Numbered from the stretch's first letter, positions 26,592-35,708 are shown. The stretch is 64,000 bases of DNA from Chitinimonas_A lacunae (GCF_042650885.1 NZ_JBHSBU010000001.1:1922001-1986000); one strand, 5' to 3'. The notes: a model not told the origin generated them from the sequence alone. Numbers and translations: made by a program.

Positions 26592-27386
26592 ATGAGTCGC
26601 GACGACACCCTGCATACCCGAATCTGGCTGGAGCAGCCCGAACCGGACAATCCCTTCGCGGCCCGGGTGGCCTACTGTCATGGCTACGATGTATTTGGCG
26701 AGATGCTGGGGCGGGCACGCTGGGTGGAGATGCTGTATCTGCTGTTCCAGGGCGAGCGGCCCGACCCGCAGCAGGCGGCACTGTTGGAAGCGCTGGCGCT
26801 GGCGCTGGCCAATCCCGGGCCGCGCGACCCGTCCATCCACGCTGCCATGTGCGGCGGGGTGGGCGGCTCCACCGCCGCCGCCAGCCTGATTGCCGCCCTG
26901 GCCGTGGGCGCCGGCGGCACGGGCGGGGCGCATGAAGTGATGGTGGCGCGGCAGTGGTGGCAGCGCTGCGGCACCGATCTGGCGGCCTGGCGCGCGGCAA
27001 TGGCGACACCCGAGCCCGAAGAGGCCAATACCTGGCCGGCGCTGGAACATCCACCGGGCTTCGACCCCAATGGCGCCACCACCCCGACTACCGTGCGGCA
27101 GGCGCTGAGCTGCTGCGCCACCTTAAGCCCGGGGCCGCACCTGCCTTGGCTCGCCGTGGAACTCACTGCACTGGAGGAAGCGGCGGGACTGCCACTATCG
27201 CTGGCGGGCCTGGCGGCAGCGGCATTTGCCGACCTTGGCTGCACGCCGGCCCAGTCGGAAATGCTCTATCTGCTGCTGCGCCTGCCCGGCGCCGCTGCCC
27301 ATGCGCTCGAGCAGACCGCGTATGGCTTCAAGCGTTTTCCTTTCTACCCGATCGACCTTGGCGGTCCTCAAGGAGTGTTGCGATGA
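26592..27386 (+). CDS. Citrate-synthase-like protein, first of a tandem pair
   Basis: This 264-aa protein follows a perfect AGGAGG box. Its region around GYDVFGEMLGRARWVEMLYL and the Gly/Ala-rich CGGVGGSTAAASLIAALAVGAGGTGGAHEVMV match the citrate synthase/citryl-CoA lyase fold. The catalytic His of the family (HGGAxE) is replaced by Thr in TGGAHE, and the late catalytic Asp appears as Leu in PLSLAGLAAAAFADLGC. At 264 aa it is close to short citryl-CoA-lyase-type proteins and far below citrate synthase (about 430 aa). Its stop overlaps the start of a paralogue (ATGA). It probably forms a heteromer with that neighbour; reaction unknown. Confidence 0.75.
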   Translation: MSRDDTLHTRIWLEQPEPDNPFAARVAYCHGYDVFGEMLGRARWVEMLYLLFQGERPDPQQAALLEALALALANPGPRDPSIHAAMCGGVGGSTAAASLIAALAVGAGGTGGAHEVMVARQWWQRCGTDLAAWRAAMATPEPEEANTWPALEHPPGFDPNGATTPTTVRQALSCCATLSPGPHLPWLAVELTALEEAAGLPLSLAGLAAAAFADLGCTPAQSEMLYLLLRLPGAAAHALEQTAYGFKRFPFYPIDLGGPQGVLR

Positions 27387-28201
27387 AACCCGGCCCGCAA
27401 CGACTGGCCGACGCCGCCGGCCGGCTGCGCACCCGGATGGGCGCGGCATTTCCGGGCAGCCATGCGCTGTTTCGCGGACACGATCTGCACGCCGAACTCG
27501 GTCAGCTCGATTGGATGGCGCTTTATGTGTTCGGGATTACCGGCCGTCAGCCCAGTCCGCAACAGGTCGAGCTGCTTCATGCGCTGTGGGTCTATACGAG
27601 CTATCCGGATGCCCGCCTGTGGAATAACCGGGTGGCCGAGCTGGCCGGCTCATGCCGCAGCAGCGCCGCCTTGGCGCTGCCCGCTGCGATGGCGGTATCC
27701 GACGCCACCGTCTACGGCGGCCAGGCCGGCGCCCGCGCGCTCGATTTCTTCCTGCGCACCCAGGCAGCGCTGGAGCAGGGCGCCAGCCTGGCCGTACTGG
27801 TCGAAACCGAACGACGCCGGCGCCATCTGTCTGGCTATGGCCGACCGATCAATTCGCACGATGAACGGATTCCCTGGCTATTGGCCCTGGTCGAGCGGCT
27901 CGGGCTTGAACAAGGCCCCCATCTGCGGCTGGCATTTGCAGTGGAAAAGCTGCTGGTGGCCGAGCGACCGCAACTCAAGATCAATTACGCCGCCGTCTAC
28001 GCGGCCATCATGGCCGATCTGGGATTTTCGGTACGCGAATACCAGGCATTCCGCATCCCAACCTTTCTGGCCGGCATGGCCCCCTGTTATCTCGAAGGGC
28101 TGGAACGGGCCGAGGGCACCTTCCTGCCTGTGGCCTGTGAGGCGGTACATTACGAAGGGGTGGCGATCCGGCGTTGGGAAAACTACGACGAGTCTCATTA
28201 A
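27383..28201 (+). CDS. Citrate-synthase-like protein, second of a tandem pair
   Basis: This 272-aa paralogue of the preceding gene starts at ATG 27383 within an ATGA overlap. GHDLHAELGQLDWMALYVFG and the PSPQQVELLHAL segment align with the first protein. Citrate-synthase landmarks are recognisable but altered: VYGGQAGARALDFFL where the family has HGGA (His to Tyr), GYGRPINSHDERIP where it has GFGHP/RVY..DPR (His to Arg), and INYAAVYAAIMADLGF where it has NxD (Asp to Ala). All three classical catalytic residues therefore appear lost, so condensation of acetyl-CoA with oxaloacetate is unlikely. It is the last gene of the unit begun by the ThDP enzyme. Confidence 0.75.
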   Translation: MKPGPQRLADAAGRLRTRMGAAFPGSHALFRGHDLHAELGQLDWMALYVFGITGRQPSPQQVELLHALWVYTSYPDARLWNNRVAELAGSCRSSAALALPAAMAVSDATVYGGQAGARALDFFLRTQAALEQGASLAVLVETERRRRHLSGYGRPINSHDERIPWLLALVERLGLEQGPHLRLAFAVEKLLVAERPQLKINYAAVYAAIMADLGFSVREYQAFRIPTFLAGMAPCYLEGLERAEGTFLPVACEAVHYEGVAIRRWENYDESH

Positions 28202-28209
28202 ACGTCGCC

Positions 28210-28245
28210 AACAAAAATATCTTGCCACTTCTCGGCAGATTTCTG
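28210..28245 (-). repeat. Dispersed intergenic element, copy 7 (short, degenerate)
   Basis: On the minus strand CTGCC and TGGCA lie 11 bp apart, followed by AGATATTTTTGTT, which resembles the tail of copy 1. The upstream T-rich block is missing. Confidence 0.4.
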
Positions 28246-28392
28246 AGCGCTTGATTTGCTGCGGCTTGTAGGTCTCGTCAGGCTTATTGCACAGAATTTT
28301 TTAGCAGCCCCAAATCCTCCAAAAAAACTGTTCAGCAAAGATTCCTCGCCGGAGATTTACTGCAAATCCTGCAATGAATGCAGACTTTCCGC

Positions 28393-28686
28393 TTATGCTT
28401 GGATGGGTTTGTTTTTCGTATCAACAGAAAAATCATGATCATGTGCAGTGATGGCTTCTTCGGGCGATTCAAACCACATGCAACGATCCCGAGGCGATAC
28501 ATCAAGGAGCAACTCAACAAATTGCCGTTCGAATATGCGAAATTGTTCGCCCTCTATCGGCAATCTAAAAAAATCTGCACTCTGAATGGCATACTTGCCT
28601 GTCAGCATATCCTGGAGGCAAGAATATCTCACCGCAGAGGTTTCCCCAGTACGTTTCCAGATCATTACTTCCTTAAACAAATCCAT
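28393..28686 (-). CDS. Hypothetical small acidic protein
   Basis: The 97-aa product begins MDLFKEVMIWKRTGETSAVR and contains ADFFRLPIEGEQFRIFERQF and WFESPEEAITAHDHDF. It has the composition and helix/strand alternation of a real soluble protein, with balanced charge. GGAAAAGGA lies upstream of ATG 28686. I do not recognise a family or a partner gene. It is the only coding candidate in a 1.2-kb AT-richer stretch between the citrate-synthase-like pair and the TonB receptor, so it may be acquired DNA. Confidence 0.6.
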   Translation of the reverse strand: MDLFKEVMIWKRTGETSAVRYSCLQDMLTGKYAIQSADFFRLPIEGEQFRIFERQFVELLLDVSPRDRCMWFESPEEAITAHDHDFSVDTKNKPIQA

Positions 28687-29435
28687 TGCACACGATCCTT
28701 TTCCTGGAGCCTGTTATGAACCATGGCTGCAACCTGCCCCACGCCTTGATCTAACCCACCGGCATTTTATGTCTCAACTTGTTCTTTTATCGCTTTGTGC
28801 CGCGAAATATCTTGCAGATGTATGGCATAAATATTTAGCACACAGCACACCCCATCCCGGGATTTAATTCCCAGCCCGAATTAATTTTGCAGCAACCCAA
28901 AAGCCCAGTAATTAACCGGGCCGGACACGATAGGTTTTGCAGAGACCCCTGAAAGACACGGACACCTGTTCTTTTTACCTTCAAAAACCGAGCCTCCTAA
29001 TTATCGAGGCAGCTCGATTCGTCACACTGCATGGATGTAATAGGAGACCGCATCAGTATTGCAGGCTTTTTATCTCCCCACTCGACAACTGCTTCACCTT
29101 GCCACACGGTCTCTCCCGAGCGCTCTTCAGTTCCTCTCACTGGTGATCCACGATGCGTCATTGCTCTGCGCGCGACGGGATAACCTCCCTACTGTTTCCA
29201 GCGCACTTATTGACGCCTGCTGCGACTGGTAACACCAGGACCGCCGTAGACCATGGGTGCGTAGGTTTGGTTTGTTTGGTTTGCATGACCACGCCAAGCA
29301 GATAGCAATGGTCTAAGTTGAAACAGTCCCGCGTGGAGCAGCTTCCGGCCGTTGGGCAGTGGCTGGCCGGATCATCGGGTACAAAGCCGATCAGCCCGCT
29401 TACCGACCGGTTTCAGGCATTCCTGGAGAACCGTC
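28687..29435. other. Gene-poor region upstream of the TonB-dependent receptor
   Basis: About 750 bp without a credible gene. It holds one dispersed element (28780-28838), several TTTTGCAG strings and a GGTTTGGTTTGTTTGGTTTG run near 29263-29283. I looked for a cobalamin-riboswitch signature before the receptor and did not see one. Confidence 0.5.
28780..28838 (+). repeat. Dispersed intergenic element, copy 8 (TTGCA/TGGCA type)
   Basis: GTTCTTTTATC block, 19-nt spacer, CTTGCA at 28811-28816, TGGCA at 28823-28827, then TAAATATTTAG. The TTGCA-to-TGGCA spacing is again 11. Confidence 0.55.
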
Positions 29436-31532
29436 ATGCAGACCCTGCACTACCGGCCGCTGTGCGCCATGCTGATCCTGATCTGGAGCGGCAGTTTGGG
29501 CGCGGCGGAGCTGGAAGAAGAAGAATTGGCGCTGGCCTATGGCGACAAGACCACCATCAGCCTCGCCACCGGTAGTCAACAGACCCTGCGCCGCGCGCCG
29601 GCGGTGGCCACGGTGATTACCGCCGCCGATATCGCCGCGATGGGCGCCACCGAACTCGATGAAGTGCTGGAAACCGTGCCGGGCATTCACGTCAGCCGGG
29701 CGGCCAGCCTCTATTCGCCGATCTATGTAATCCGGGGCAGCTATAGCCAGGTCGGGCCGCAGACCCTGCTATTGCAGAACGGCATTCCGATGACCACCAC
29801 CTTTACCGGCAATAAGGGGAATATCTGGGGTGGACTGGGCATCGAGCATATTGCCCGGATCGAAATCATCCGTGGCCCAGGCTCGGCGCTTTATGGGGCT
29901 GATGCCTATTCGGGCGTGATCAATATCATCACCAAAGGCGCCAGCGACCTACAGGGCACCGAATTCGGCCTGCGCGGCGGTTCGTTCGATAGCTGGGATG
30001 GCTGGGTACAGCACGGCGGCCGGCTCGGGCCGCTCGATCTGGCCGCCTTTGTGCGGCTGGGCCGCAGCGACGGTCAGCATGAAACCGTGGCCGCCGATGC
30101 CCAGACCCGTAACGACACCCTGCTCGGCACCCGGGCTTCCCTGGCACCGGGGCCGGTCTCCACCGGGCGCGATGCCATCGATGCCGGCGTCGATCTTGCC
30201 ATGTCCCACTGGCGACTGCGGCTGGGCTACAAGCTGCGCGACGAGGTGGGCGCCGGCGCCGGCGCCGCCTCGGCGCTCGATCCGGTCGGACGCGGCAAGA
30301 GTCAGCGGATCAACACCGATCTGTCCTGGATCAACCCGCAACTGAGCCAACATTGGGGTGCCGGGATCACCTTGGCCACCCTGCACTACAAAGAGCTGTT
30401 TACGCCGACGCTACAGCTATTCCCGCCGGGGACACGCTTTCCTACCGGCACCTTCCCGGTCGGCATGCTGGGCTCGCCCAATCGCTGGGAGCGACAACTT
30501 CGGCTGTCGGGCTACGCCACCTACAACGGCCTGGCCAACCACAGCCTGCGAGTGGGGCTGGGCCATGACGACCTGAATCTCTACCGCACCAGCGAGCTGA
30601 AAAACTTCAGCTTCAGCCCAAGCGGCGTGCCGGTGCCGACAGGCCAGCTACTCGACTTCAGCCACACCGCGCCCTATGTGCTGCCGCATCGGCGCAAGCT
30701 CGATTACGTCTATATCCAGGATGAATGGCGGCTCGGCAAAGACTGGACCGTGACGGGCGGCGTGCGGCGCGACCACTATTCCGACTTCGGCAACACCACC
30801 AATCCACGCTTTGCCGTGGTGTGGGATGCGGCCTACGACCTGACCGTCAAGCTGCTCTACGGCCGTGCCTTCCGGGCACCGGCTTTCAACGAGCAGCACA
30901 GCATCAATAATCCGGTCACGCGCGGCAATCCCAATCTGCGGCCGGAAACCATCAAGACCACCGAATTGGCCTTTTCCTGGCAACCGCGCAAGGAGTTGAT
31001 GCTCAACCTCAATTTCTTCCATTACGACATGGAGGACATCATCCGGCTGATCCCCAACCCGGTGCCCGGTACCGGTTCGACCTATTTCAATATCGGCCGG
31101 CAGAGCGGGCGCGGGGCCGAGTTCGATTTCGGCTGGGATATCTCCCGCGATCTGCGCCTCGTCGCCAACTACGCCTACCAGCGCTCGACCGACAAGGCCA
31201 CCCACCGGGATGCCGGCCACGCGCCGCACCATGAGCTGTACGGCCGGCTCGACTGGCGCATCAGCCAAGGCTGGCAGTTCTCGGGCCAACTGACCCATAT
31301 CGCCGACCGCAAACGGGTAGCAGGCGACCTGCGCCCGGCCACCGCCGACTACACCAGCGCCGATTTCACCGTGCGCAGCGAGCGCGGCAAGGGCAAATGG
31401 GATGTGGTGGCGTCGCTGCGCAATGCCTTTGATGAAGCCATCCGCGAGCCAAGCGTCGCGCCGGGCCTGATTCCGCAGGATTTGCCGATGGCTGGGCGCA
31501 GTTGGTATCTGCAATTGCGCTATCAGTTGTGA
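29436..31532 (+). CDS. TonB-dependent outer-membrane receptor
   Basis: This 698-aa receptor has a signal peptide ending near SGSLGAAE and a plug domain (about 35-160: VATVITAADIAAMGATELDEV, VPGIHVSRA, IEIIRGPGSALYGADAYSGVINIITKG). It ends in a 22-strand barrel with the terminal strand WYLQLRYQL. A short Glu-rich segment (ELEEEELALAYGDK) before the plug may hold the TonB box. Such receptors import iron chelates, cobalamin or glycans using energy from TonB-ExbBD. No siderophore or ABC-uptake gene is adjacent and I saw no Fur box or B12 riboswitch, so the ligand is unknown. ATG 29436 has GGAGAA upstream. Confidence 0.92.
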   Translation: MQTLHYRPLCAMLILIWSGSLGAAELEEEELALAYGDKTTISLATGSQQTLRRAPAVATVITAADIAAMGATELDEVLETVPGIHVSRAASLYSPIYVIRGSYSQVGPQTLLLQNGIPMTTTFTGNKGNIWGGLGIEHIARIEIIRGPGSALYGADAYSGVINIITKGASDLQGTEFGLRGGSFDSWDGWVQHGGRLGPLDLAAFVRLGRSDGQHETVAADAQTRNDTLLGTRASLAPGPVSTGRDAIDAGVDLAMSHWRLRLGYKLRDEVGAGAGAASALDPVGRGKSQRINTDLSWINPQLSQHWGAGITLATLHYKELFTPTLQLFPPGTRFPTGTFPVGMLGSPNRWERQLRLSGYATYNGLANHSLRVGLGHDDLNLYRTSELKNFSFSPSGVPVPTGQLLDFSHTAPYVLPHRRKLDYVYIQDEWRLGKDWTVTGGVRRDHYSDFGNTTNPRFAVVWDAAYDLTVKLLYGRAFRAPAFNEQHSINNPVTRGNPNLRPETIKTTELAFSWQPRKELMLNLNFFHYDMEDIIRLIPNPVPGTGSTYFNIGRQSGRGAEFDFGWDISRDLRLVANYAYQRSTDKATHRDAGHAPHHELYGRLDWRISQGWQFSGQLTHIADRKRVAGDLRPATADYTSADFTVRSERGKGKWDVVASLRNAFDEAIREPSVAPGLIPQDLPMAGRSWYLQLRYQL

Positions 31533-31683
31533 GGCCGGCCGGCGAGTCAGCGATCGCGCTTCTTCAAGGCGTCCGGCTCCGTTCCACCAGGCGCGACTCG
31601 GACGCCAAGTAAGTGCCCGCGCACCCTAAGGGACTTTGGACGCCTGCGCGCCTTGCTTCCCAGAACTTCCCGAGGAGAAAGCC

Positions 31684-32439
31684 ATGCAGAAACTCACCGG
31701 CAAAACCGCCCTGATTACCGGGGGCAATAGCGGCATCGGTCTGGCCACCGCCTTGCTGTTCCGGGCCGAAGGAGCGCAACTGGCGATCAGCGGACGCAAT
31801 TCGGCCACTCTGGAGCAGGCTCGCGATGCCCTGGGCGAGGAAACCCTGGTCGTCGCCAGCGACGCCGGTCGGCTGACCGATATCACCATGCTGATGCAGA
31901 AGGTGGAAACCCGTTTCGGCCATCTCGACATCCTGTTCGTCAACGCCGGCAATTCGGTGCCAGCGCCGTTTGCCGAGGTCACCGAGTCGCAGTTCGACGA
32001 GATGAACGGTGTGCTGTTCAAGGGTGTGTTCTTCACCATCCAGGCGGCTTTGCCGCTGATGCGCAACGGCGGCTCGATCATCGTCACCACCTCGATCTCC
32101 AACGGCAAGGGCGCGCCCCATTTCAGCGTCTACGCGGCGTGCAAGGCGGCCTTGCGCTCTCTGGTGCAGACGCTGGGCGTTGAATTGATCGGGCGTGGCA
32201 TCCGGGTCAATGCGATCAGTCCGGGACCGATCAGCACGCCCGGTTTCGGCCGCCGCTGGAATGCGCCGCAGGAAGTGGTGCAGGCCGCGCGCGAAGCCTT
32301 TGTCGAGAAGTCGCCGATCAAGCGTTTCGGCCATCCAGAGGAAGTGGCGCGGGCGGTGTTGTTTCTGGCGACAGAAGAGTCGTCTTATGTGGTGGGCACC
32401 GAGCTGGTCGTGGATGGCGGTGTCAGCCTGCCGCTATGA
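31684..32439 (+). CDS. Short-chain dehydrogenase/reductase
   Basis: This classical SDR (251 aa) has the cofactor motif TGGNSGIG at 14-21, NAGNS near 88, catalytic Ser in TTSISN and the YxxxK motif in YAACKAAL, with the PGPIxTP element and a C-terminal VVDGGVSLPL. NAD(P)H-dependent oxidation or reduction of a hydroxyl/keto group in the cytoplasm is expected; substrate unknown. ATG 31684 follows a GAGGAG box. It stands alone between the receptor and a methyltransferase gene. Confidence 0.9.
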   Translation: MQKLTGKTALITGGNSGIGLATALLFRAEGAQLAISGRNSATLEQARDALGEETLVVASDAGRLTDITMLMQKVETRFGHLDILFVNAGNSVPAPFAEVTESQFDEMNGVLFKGVFFTIQAALPLMRNGGSIIVTTSISNGKGAPHFSVYAACKAALRSLVQTLGVELIGRGIRVNAISPGPISTPGFGRRWNAPQEVVQAAREAFVEKSPIKRFGHPEEVARAVLFLATEESSYVVGTELVVDGGVSLPL

Positions 32440-32507
32440 TGCGCGCCTTGCCGCCGCCTTGAGCGGGTGGCGATTTCCATTCCCTCAGCAGCGAGGCCGC
32501 AGCTTGT

Positions 32508-33440
32508 ATGCCTATCCGTTACCACATCGATAGTTTCACCATCTTTGAGCAGACGCTGGTAGTGGAAGGCTGGCTGTTTGCCGACGATGGCCAGGTGGTG
32601 ATGCTCTGGGTCGAGCATCCGAACGGGGCCAGGCTGCCACTCGACTACGGCGGCCCCAGCGACGATGTGGTGCAAGCGCTGGGGCCGGCTGCGCGCGATT
32701 GCCGTTTTCGCTACCGTGGCCGCTCGCCGTTCACCGCCGAGGACACCTCCGCGCTGGTGCTGCACTTCCAGTTGGCCGACGGCCGGGTCGGGCAGGAAGT
32801 CGATTTCATCCGCACCACCTTGCTGCGCGAGCCGATCCATCAGCTCGTCGCCCAATTCCTTCACGAGCTGAGCCGCCAGGAACACGGCCAGGTCGTCGAA
32901 CTCGGCGCCCGCGCCCGCTCGGGGGTGACGCGGCGCCATCTGATCCCGCCACGGTTCGACTATCTCGGCGTGGATGTCCTGCCCGGCCCCAATGTCGATC
33001 TGGTGGCCGATGCCCATGCCCTGTCGCGCTATCTGCCGCCAGCCAGCGTCGAAGCGGTGTTTTCGTTCTCGGTATTCGAACATCTGCTGATGCCGTGGAA
33101 AGTCGCAGTCGAGCTGAACCGGGTCATGCGCCCTGGCGGTCTGGGCTTGATCGTGACCCACCAAGCGTGGCCGGTCCACGATGCACCATGCGACTACTGG
33201 CGTTTCTCGGCCACTGCCTGGCGCAGTCTGTTCAACCGGGCGACCGGTTTTGCCATCCTCGACGCCCGGGTCAGCGATCCGGCCTATCTGGTGCCCAAGG
33301 TTGCCTTCACCGACCGGATCACCCATCAATCGGCCGACAACTTCCAGCAGTCAGCCGTGCTGTTTCGCAAGATCGGTGAGACACGGCTCGATTGGGAAGT
33401 GGAGGTGGGGGAGTTGGATGCGGGGCAGTATCCGGTTTAG
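32508..33440 (+). CDS. SAM-dependent methyltransferase with N-terminal beta domain
   Basis: The 310-aa protein has an N-terminal beta-rich part of about 95 residues (VVEGWLFADDGQVVMLWVEH) and a methyltransferase-11-type core: VVELGARARSGVTRR (glycine-rich motif I, partly altered), LGVDVLPGPNVDLVADAH, AVFSFSVFEHLLMPWK and VMRPGGLGLIVTH. Such two-part proteins occur in surface-glycan gene clusters, but no glycan genes are near. Substrate unknown. Confidence 0.8.
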   Translation: MPIRYHIDSFTIFEQTLVVEGWLFADDGQVVMLWVEHPNGARLPLDYGGPSDDVVQALGPAARDCRFRYRGRSPFTAEDTSALVLHFQLADGRVGQEVDFIRTTLLREPIHQLVAQFLHELSRQEHGQVVELGARARSGVTRRHLIPPRFDYLGVDVLPGPNVDLVADAHALSRYLPPASVEAVFSFSVFEHLLMPWKVAVELNRVMRPGGLGLIVTHQAWPVHDAPCDYWRFSATAWRSLFNRATGFAILDARVSDPAYLVPKVAFTDRITHQSADNFQQSAVLFRKIGETRLDWEVEVGELDAGQYPV

Positions 33441-33453
33441 CAGATACTGTCGC

Positions 33454-33520
33454 TTATATTCATTTTTGAATTAATCTAGCACCCAGTCTTACAGATGTTT
33501 TTCCTGTTATTTTATTTTTG
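33454..33520 (+). repeat. Dispersed intergenic element, copy 9 (TTACA/TTTCC type)
   Basis: TTCATTTTTG block, 19-nt spacer, CTTACA at 33488-33493, TTTCC at 33500-33504, then a TTATTTTATTTTTG tail. It fills the gap between two convergent genes and its tail overlaps the 3' end of the kinase gene. Confidence 0.65.
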
Positions 33521-34016
33521 TTTCCAGTGCTGCCAGTACAGCCGCCACACGCGCTTCGCGCCCACCACGGACGATCAGGAAAGGCACCTCATCGGCCAGC
33601 AAGGCCGCCCGATAGCGCTCAAACAAGCCGGGGCGGCCGTCGCTGTCTTCGCGTAGCGGGTCGTATTCCCAGGGAATATCCGGCGTGGGCAAGATATGCA
33701 GGAAATAGTCTTCAGGCCGCCAATGACGGGCGATCCAATCGGGACAGTGGCCAAAGCGCACTTCAGCCCAGATTTTGGTGACCAGCAGACTGGTATCGCA
33801 GACCAGCCAATCCGCCACCGGCGCCGCCGCTTCGGCGGCGAGCTGACCGGCGGCGATGGTGACGATGTCCTGGAGTTCGTAGGAAACGTCCGGCCGACCC
33901 GCGAACCATTCGCGGGCGTATTCGGCGACCCACGGTGCTTGCAGCGCTTGGGCCAGATCACGCGCCAAGGTGGTCTTGCCGCTCGATTCGGCACCGACGA
34001 TGGCGAGCTTACGCAT
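33507..34016 (-). CDS. NadR-type nicotinamide riboside kinase (ATPase domain)
   Basis: This 169-aa protein equals the C-terminal kinase domain of NadR. The P-loop is GAESSGKTTLA at 8-18, followed by VAEYAREWFAGR (family signature), WLVCDTSLLVTKIWAE (Walker B-like) and DYFLHILPTPDIPWEYDPLRED. It should phosphorylate nicotinamide riboside to NMN. The gene overlaps pnuC by eight bases, which supplies the substrate, so the pair forms an NAD salvage route. The NadR adenylyltransferase and repressor domains are absent. Confidence 0.92.
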   Translation of the reverse strand: MRKLAIVGAESSGKTTLARDLAQALQAPWVAEYAREWFAGRPDVSYELQDIVTIAAGQLAAEAAAPVADWLVCDTSLLVTKIWAEVRFGHCPDWIARHWRPEDYFLHILPTPDIPWEYDPLREDSDGRPGLFERYRAALLADEVPFLIVRGGREARVAAVLAALETKIK

Positions 34017-34599
34017 GATGCAGTGCCAGACGCCGCCGCCAATCGAACCAACCCCAGGCAGCCAGCCCGGTCAGGATCACATAGAGCAAAGCCGTGACGT
34101 AGAGCGATTTGTAGGCGTAAATACCGGCTGCGATCAGATCGAGCACGATCCAGAGCGGCCAGTTGCCGACCCGGCGCCGGGCTTGCAGCCATTGGGCGAG
34201 GCAGCCGAACACGAAGACGGTCGAATCCAGCCACGGCAGGTCGGTCGGCAGGAAATTGACTTGAAGATTGGCAACCGTCACGGTTCCTGCGATACCGACA
34301 CCCCACAGAATGGCGTGGTCGAGGCGGGTCATGCGGCTGATGGGCAGTTCAGGTCCGGTGCCTCGGTGCCAACGCACCCAGCCATAGATCGCCAACACGC
34401 CGTAGAGACCATTCAGCGCGGCCTCGCCGAAGAGGTTGACGGTGAGGAAGAGGTAAACATAAAGGCCCGCTCCAAAGAACTGGAGGGGCCAGGTTTGCCA
34501 GCGGTTGCGGGCGGCTAAAAAAATAGCTGTCAGGGTAAGATAGAAGCCAGCCAGTTCAAGGACTGTGAGTGCACGGATTTGTTGAGCCAGATCAATCAT
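34009..34599 (-). CDS. pnuC: Nicotinamide riboside transporter PnuC
   Basis: The 196-aa integral membrane protein has seven hydrophobic helices and PnuC signatures: WPLQFFGAGLYVYLFLTVNL, LNGLYGVLAIYGWVRW (the conserved YGWxxW), NWPLWIVLDLIAAGIYAYK and a C-terminal GLAAWGWFDWRR. PnuC lets nicotinamide riboside diffuse across the inner membrane; trapping requires the kinase encoded by the overlapping next gene. The upstream 370 bp is AT-rich; I found no recognisable NAD-riboswitch or NrtR site. Confidence 0.93.
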   Translation of the reverse strand: MIDLAQQIRALTVLELAGFYLTLTAIFLAARNRWQTWPLQFFGAGLYVYLFLTVNLFGEAALNGLYGVLAIYGWVRWHRGTGPELPISRMTRLDHAILWGVGIAGTVTVANLQVNFLPTDLPWLDSTVFVFGCLAQWLQARRRVGNWPLWIVLDLIAAGIYAYKSLYVTALLYVILTGLAAWGWFDWRRRLALHHA

Positions 34600-34967
34600 A
34601 ACCAGAAAAAATTCAACGACCCAGCATTATAAACGCTCAAATTAAAATATTACACCCCCTCAAAATTAAAATTCCCAGCACCGAAAAACCTCAAAGCCCA
34701 GAAACACAATTACCCAAATAATATTCTCCAACCCACCACAAAACCAGATCAAAAGCACACCCCCTGCCCCCATAAATTTACAACAGCGTGCCTTTTAGAA
34801 AATTCTCAGACCAAACCACACTTAACCTTAACCCGCAAAATCAATGATATGCCATAAAAATTTTCGACCAATTCACTCCCACCCCAAAAAAACTTTCAAG
34901 GCGAGAACCCTGCAAAAAACAAAAAATAGAAAATCTTAAAATTTATGCATACCTCCAATCTCCCCCA
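34600..34967. other. AT-rich non-coding stretch
   Basis: About 370 bp, around one-third GC by eye, with long A-rich runs and no credible gene on either strand. Together with the Fic gene and the A-rich leader to 35857 it forms a 1.25-kb islet of foreign composition. Confidence 0.6.
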
Positions 34968-35708
34968 CTAGGTTTTCGCAAGCCTTCTAAGGGCAACCAT
35001 ATAACGATGAATTTGCTTCCTTTCATCGTTCACGCCATCTTGGAACTCATTCAAGGATATACCAGCCGCAGCTTCAGCAAAACCCAACTCACGTAAGTAA
35101 CGAAGTATCACAGAGCCATTTATTTTTTTTGTAGATTTACTAATCCTTATACTTCTTGATTTATTTGATATAACATAAACACCGCCACTTGCATTTTTGC
35201 AATTAGCGCCTGCCTTCACGCATTTATCTCTAAATTCAGACGTTTTCATCTCCGATAAACTATTATTCAATGACTCAGAATTAACTTTTATCCAATTTGC
35301 AACCACCTCAATTATCGCATCATCATCTAGCCCATGGTCTTTCTTGGGAAACTCATCAGCGGTAACAGAAACAACAAAGTCATAGATCTCATCATCTCCA
35401 ACTGAGGGGGTGAGCAATCTATTGTTTCTATAGAGAGCCGTTAGCAAAGTAACTATTGCCGTCCTTTTATTTCCATTATGAAAGGCATGATTTTTTGTTA
35501 AGGAATGAAAGAGCGCAGCCAGCTTATGCTCCAAGGATTTATATTTATAGCATTCACCCAAACTTGTGTTTGGACGCTGACACGCAGATTCAAGCATAGA
35601 TGGAAATTTGACTCCAACAGGAGAAATTGGATCATTTTCAAGCTCAAAGCTTTTAGCAATTTCATAATGAATTTTTTCAACCTCACCAGCACTAGGCAAC
35701 CAGATCAT
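34968..35708 (-). CDS. Fic/Doc-family protein with C-terminal extension
   Basis: The 246-aa protein carries a Doc-type Fic motif, HAFHNGNKRTA, at residues 74-84, preceded by helices fitting the Fic fold. The second Arg of full Fic AMPylases is missing, as in Doc, which phosphorylates EF-Tu. Doc itself is about 126 aa; here some 130 residues follow, including ISKSTKKINGSVILRYLREL. No inhibitory helix motif (S/TxxxE[G/N]) and no antitoxin gene was found next to it. Codon use is strongly AT-biased, unlike its neighbours, so it was probably acquired. ATG 35708 (MIWLPSAGEV) is preferred; the frame upstream is hydrophobic and AT-driven. Confidence 0.8.
   Translation of the reverse strand: MIWLPSAGEVEKIHYEIAKSFELENDPISPVGVKFPSMLESACQRPNTSLGECYKYKSLEHKLAALFHSLTKNHAFHNGNKRTAIVTLLTALYRNNRLLTPSVGDDEIYDFVVSVTADEFPKKDHGLDDDAIIEVVANWIKVNSESLNNSLSEMKTSEFRDKCVKAGANCKNASGGVYVISNKSRSIRISKSTKKINGSVILRYLRELGFAEAAAGISLNEFQDGVNDERKQIHRYMVALRRLAKT

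Noticed and set aside
26592..28201. A single citrate synthase gene split by a frameshift
   Set aside because: Both genes have their own starts, the second overlaps by ATGA, and they align with each other over the same region, so they are paralogues and not two halves.
29150..29435. Cobalamin riboswitch upstream of the TonB-dependent receptor
   Set aside because: I could not find the conserved B12-box sequence or the expected pairing.
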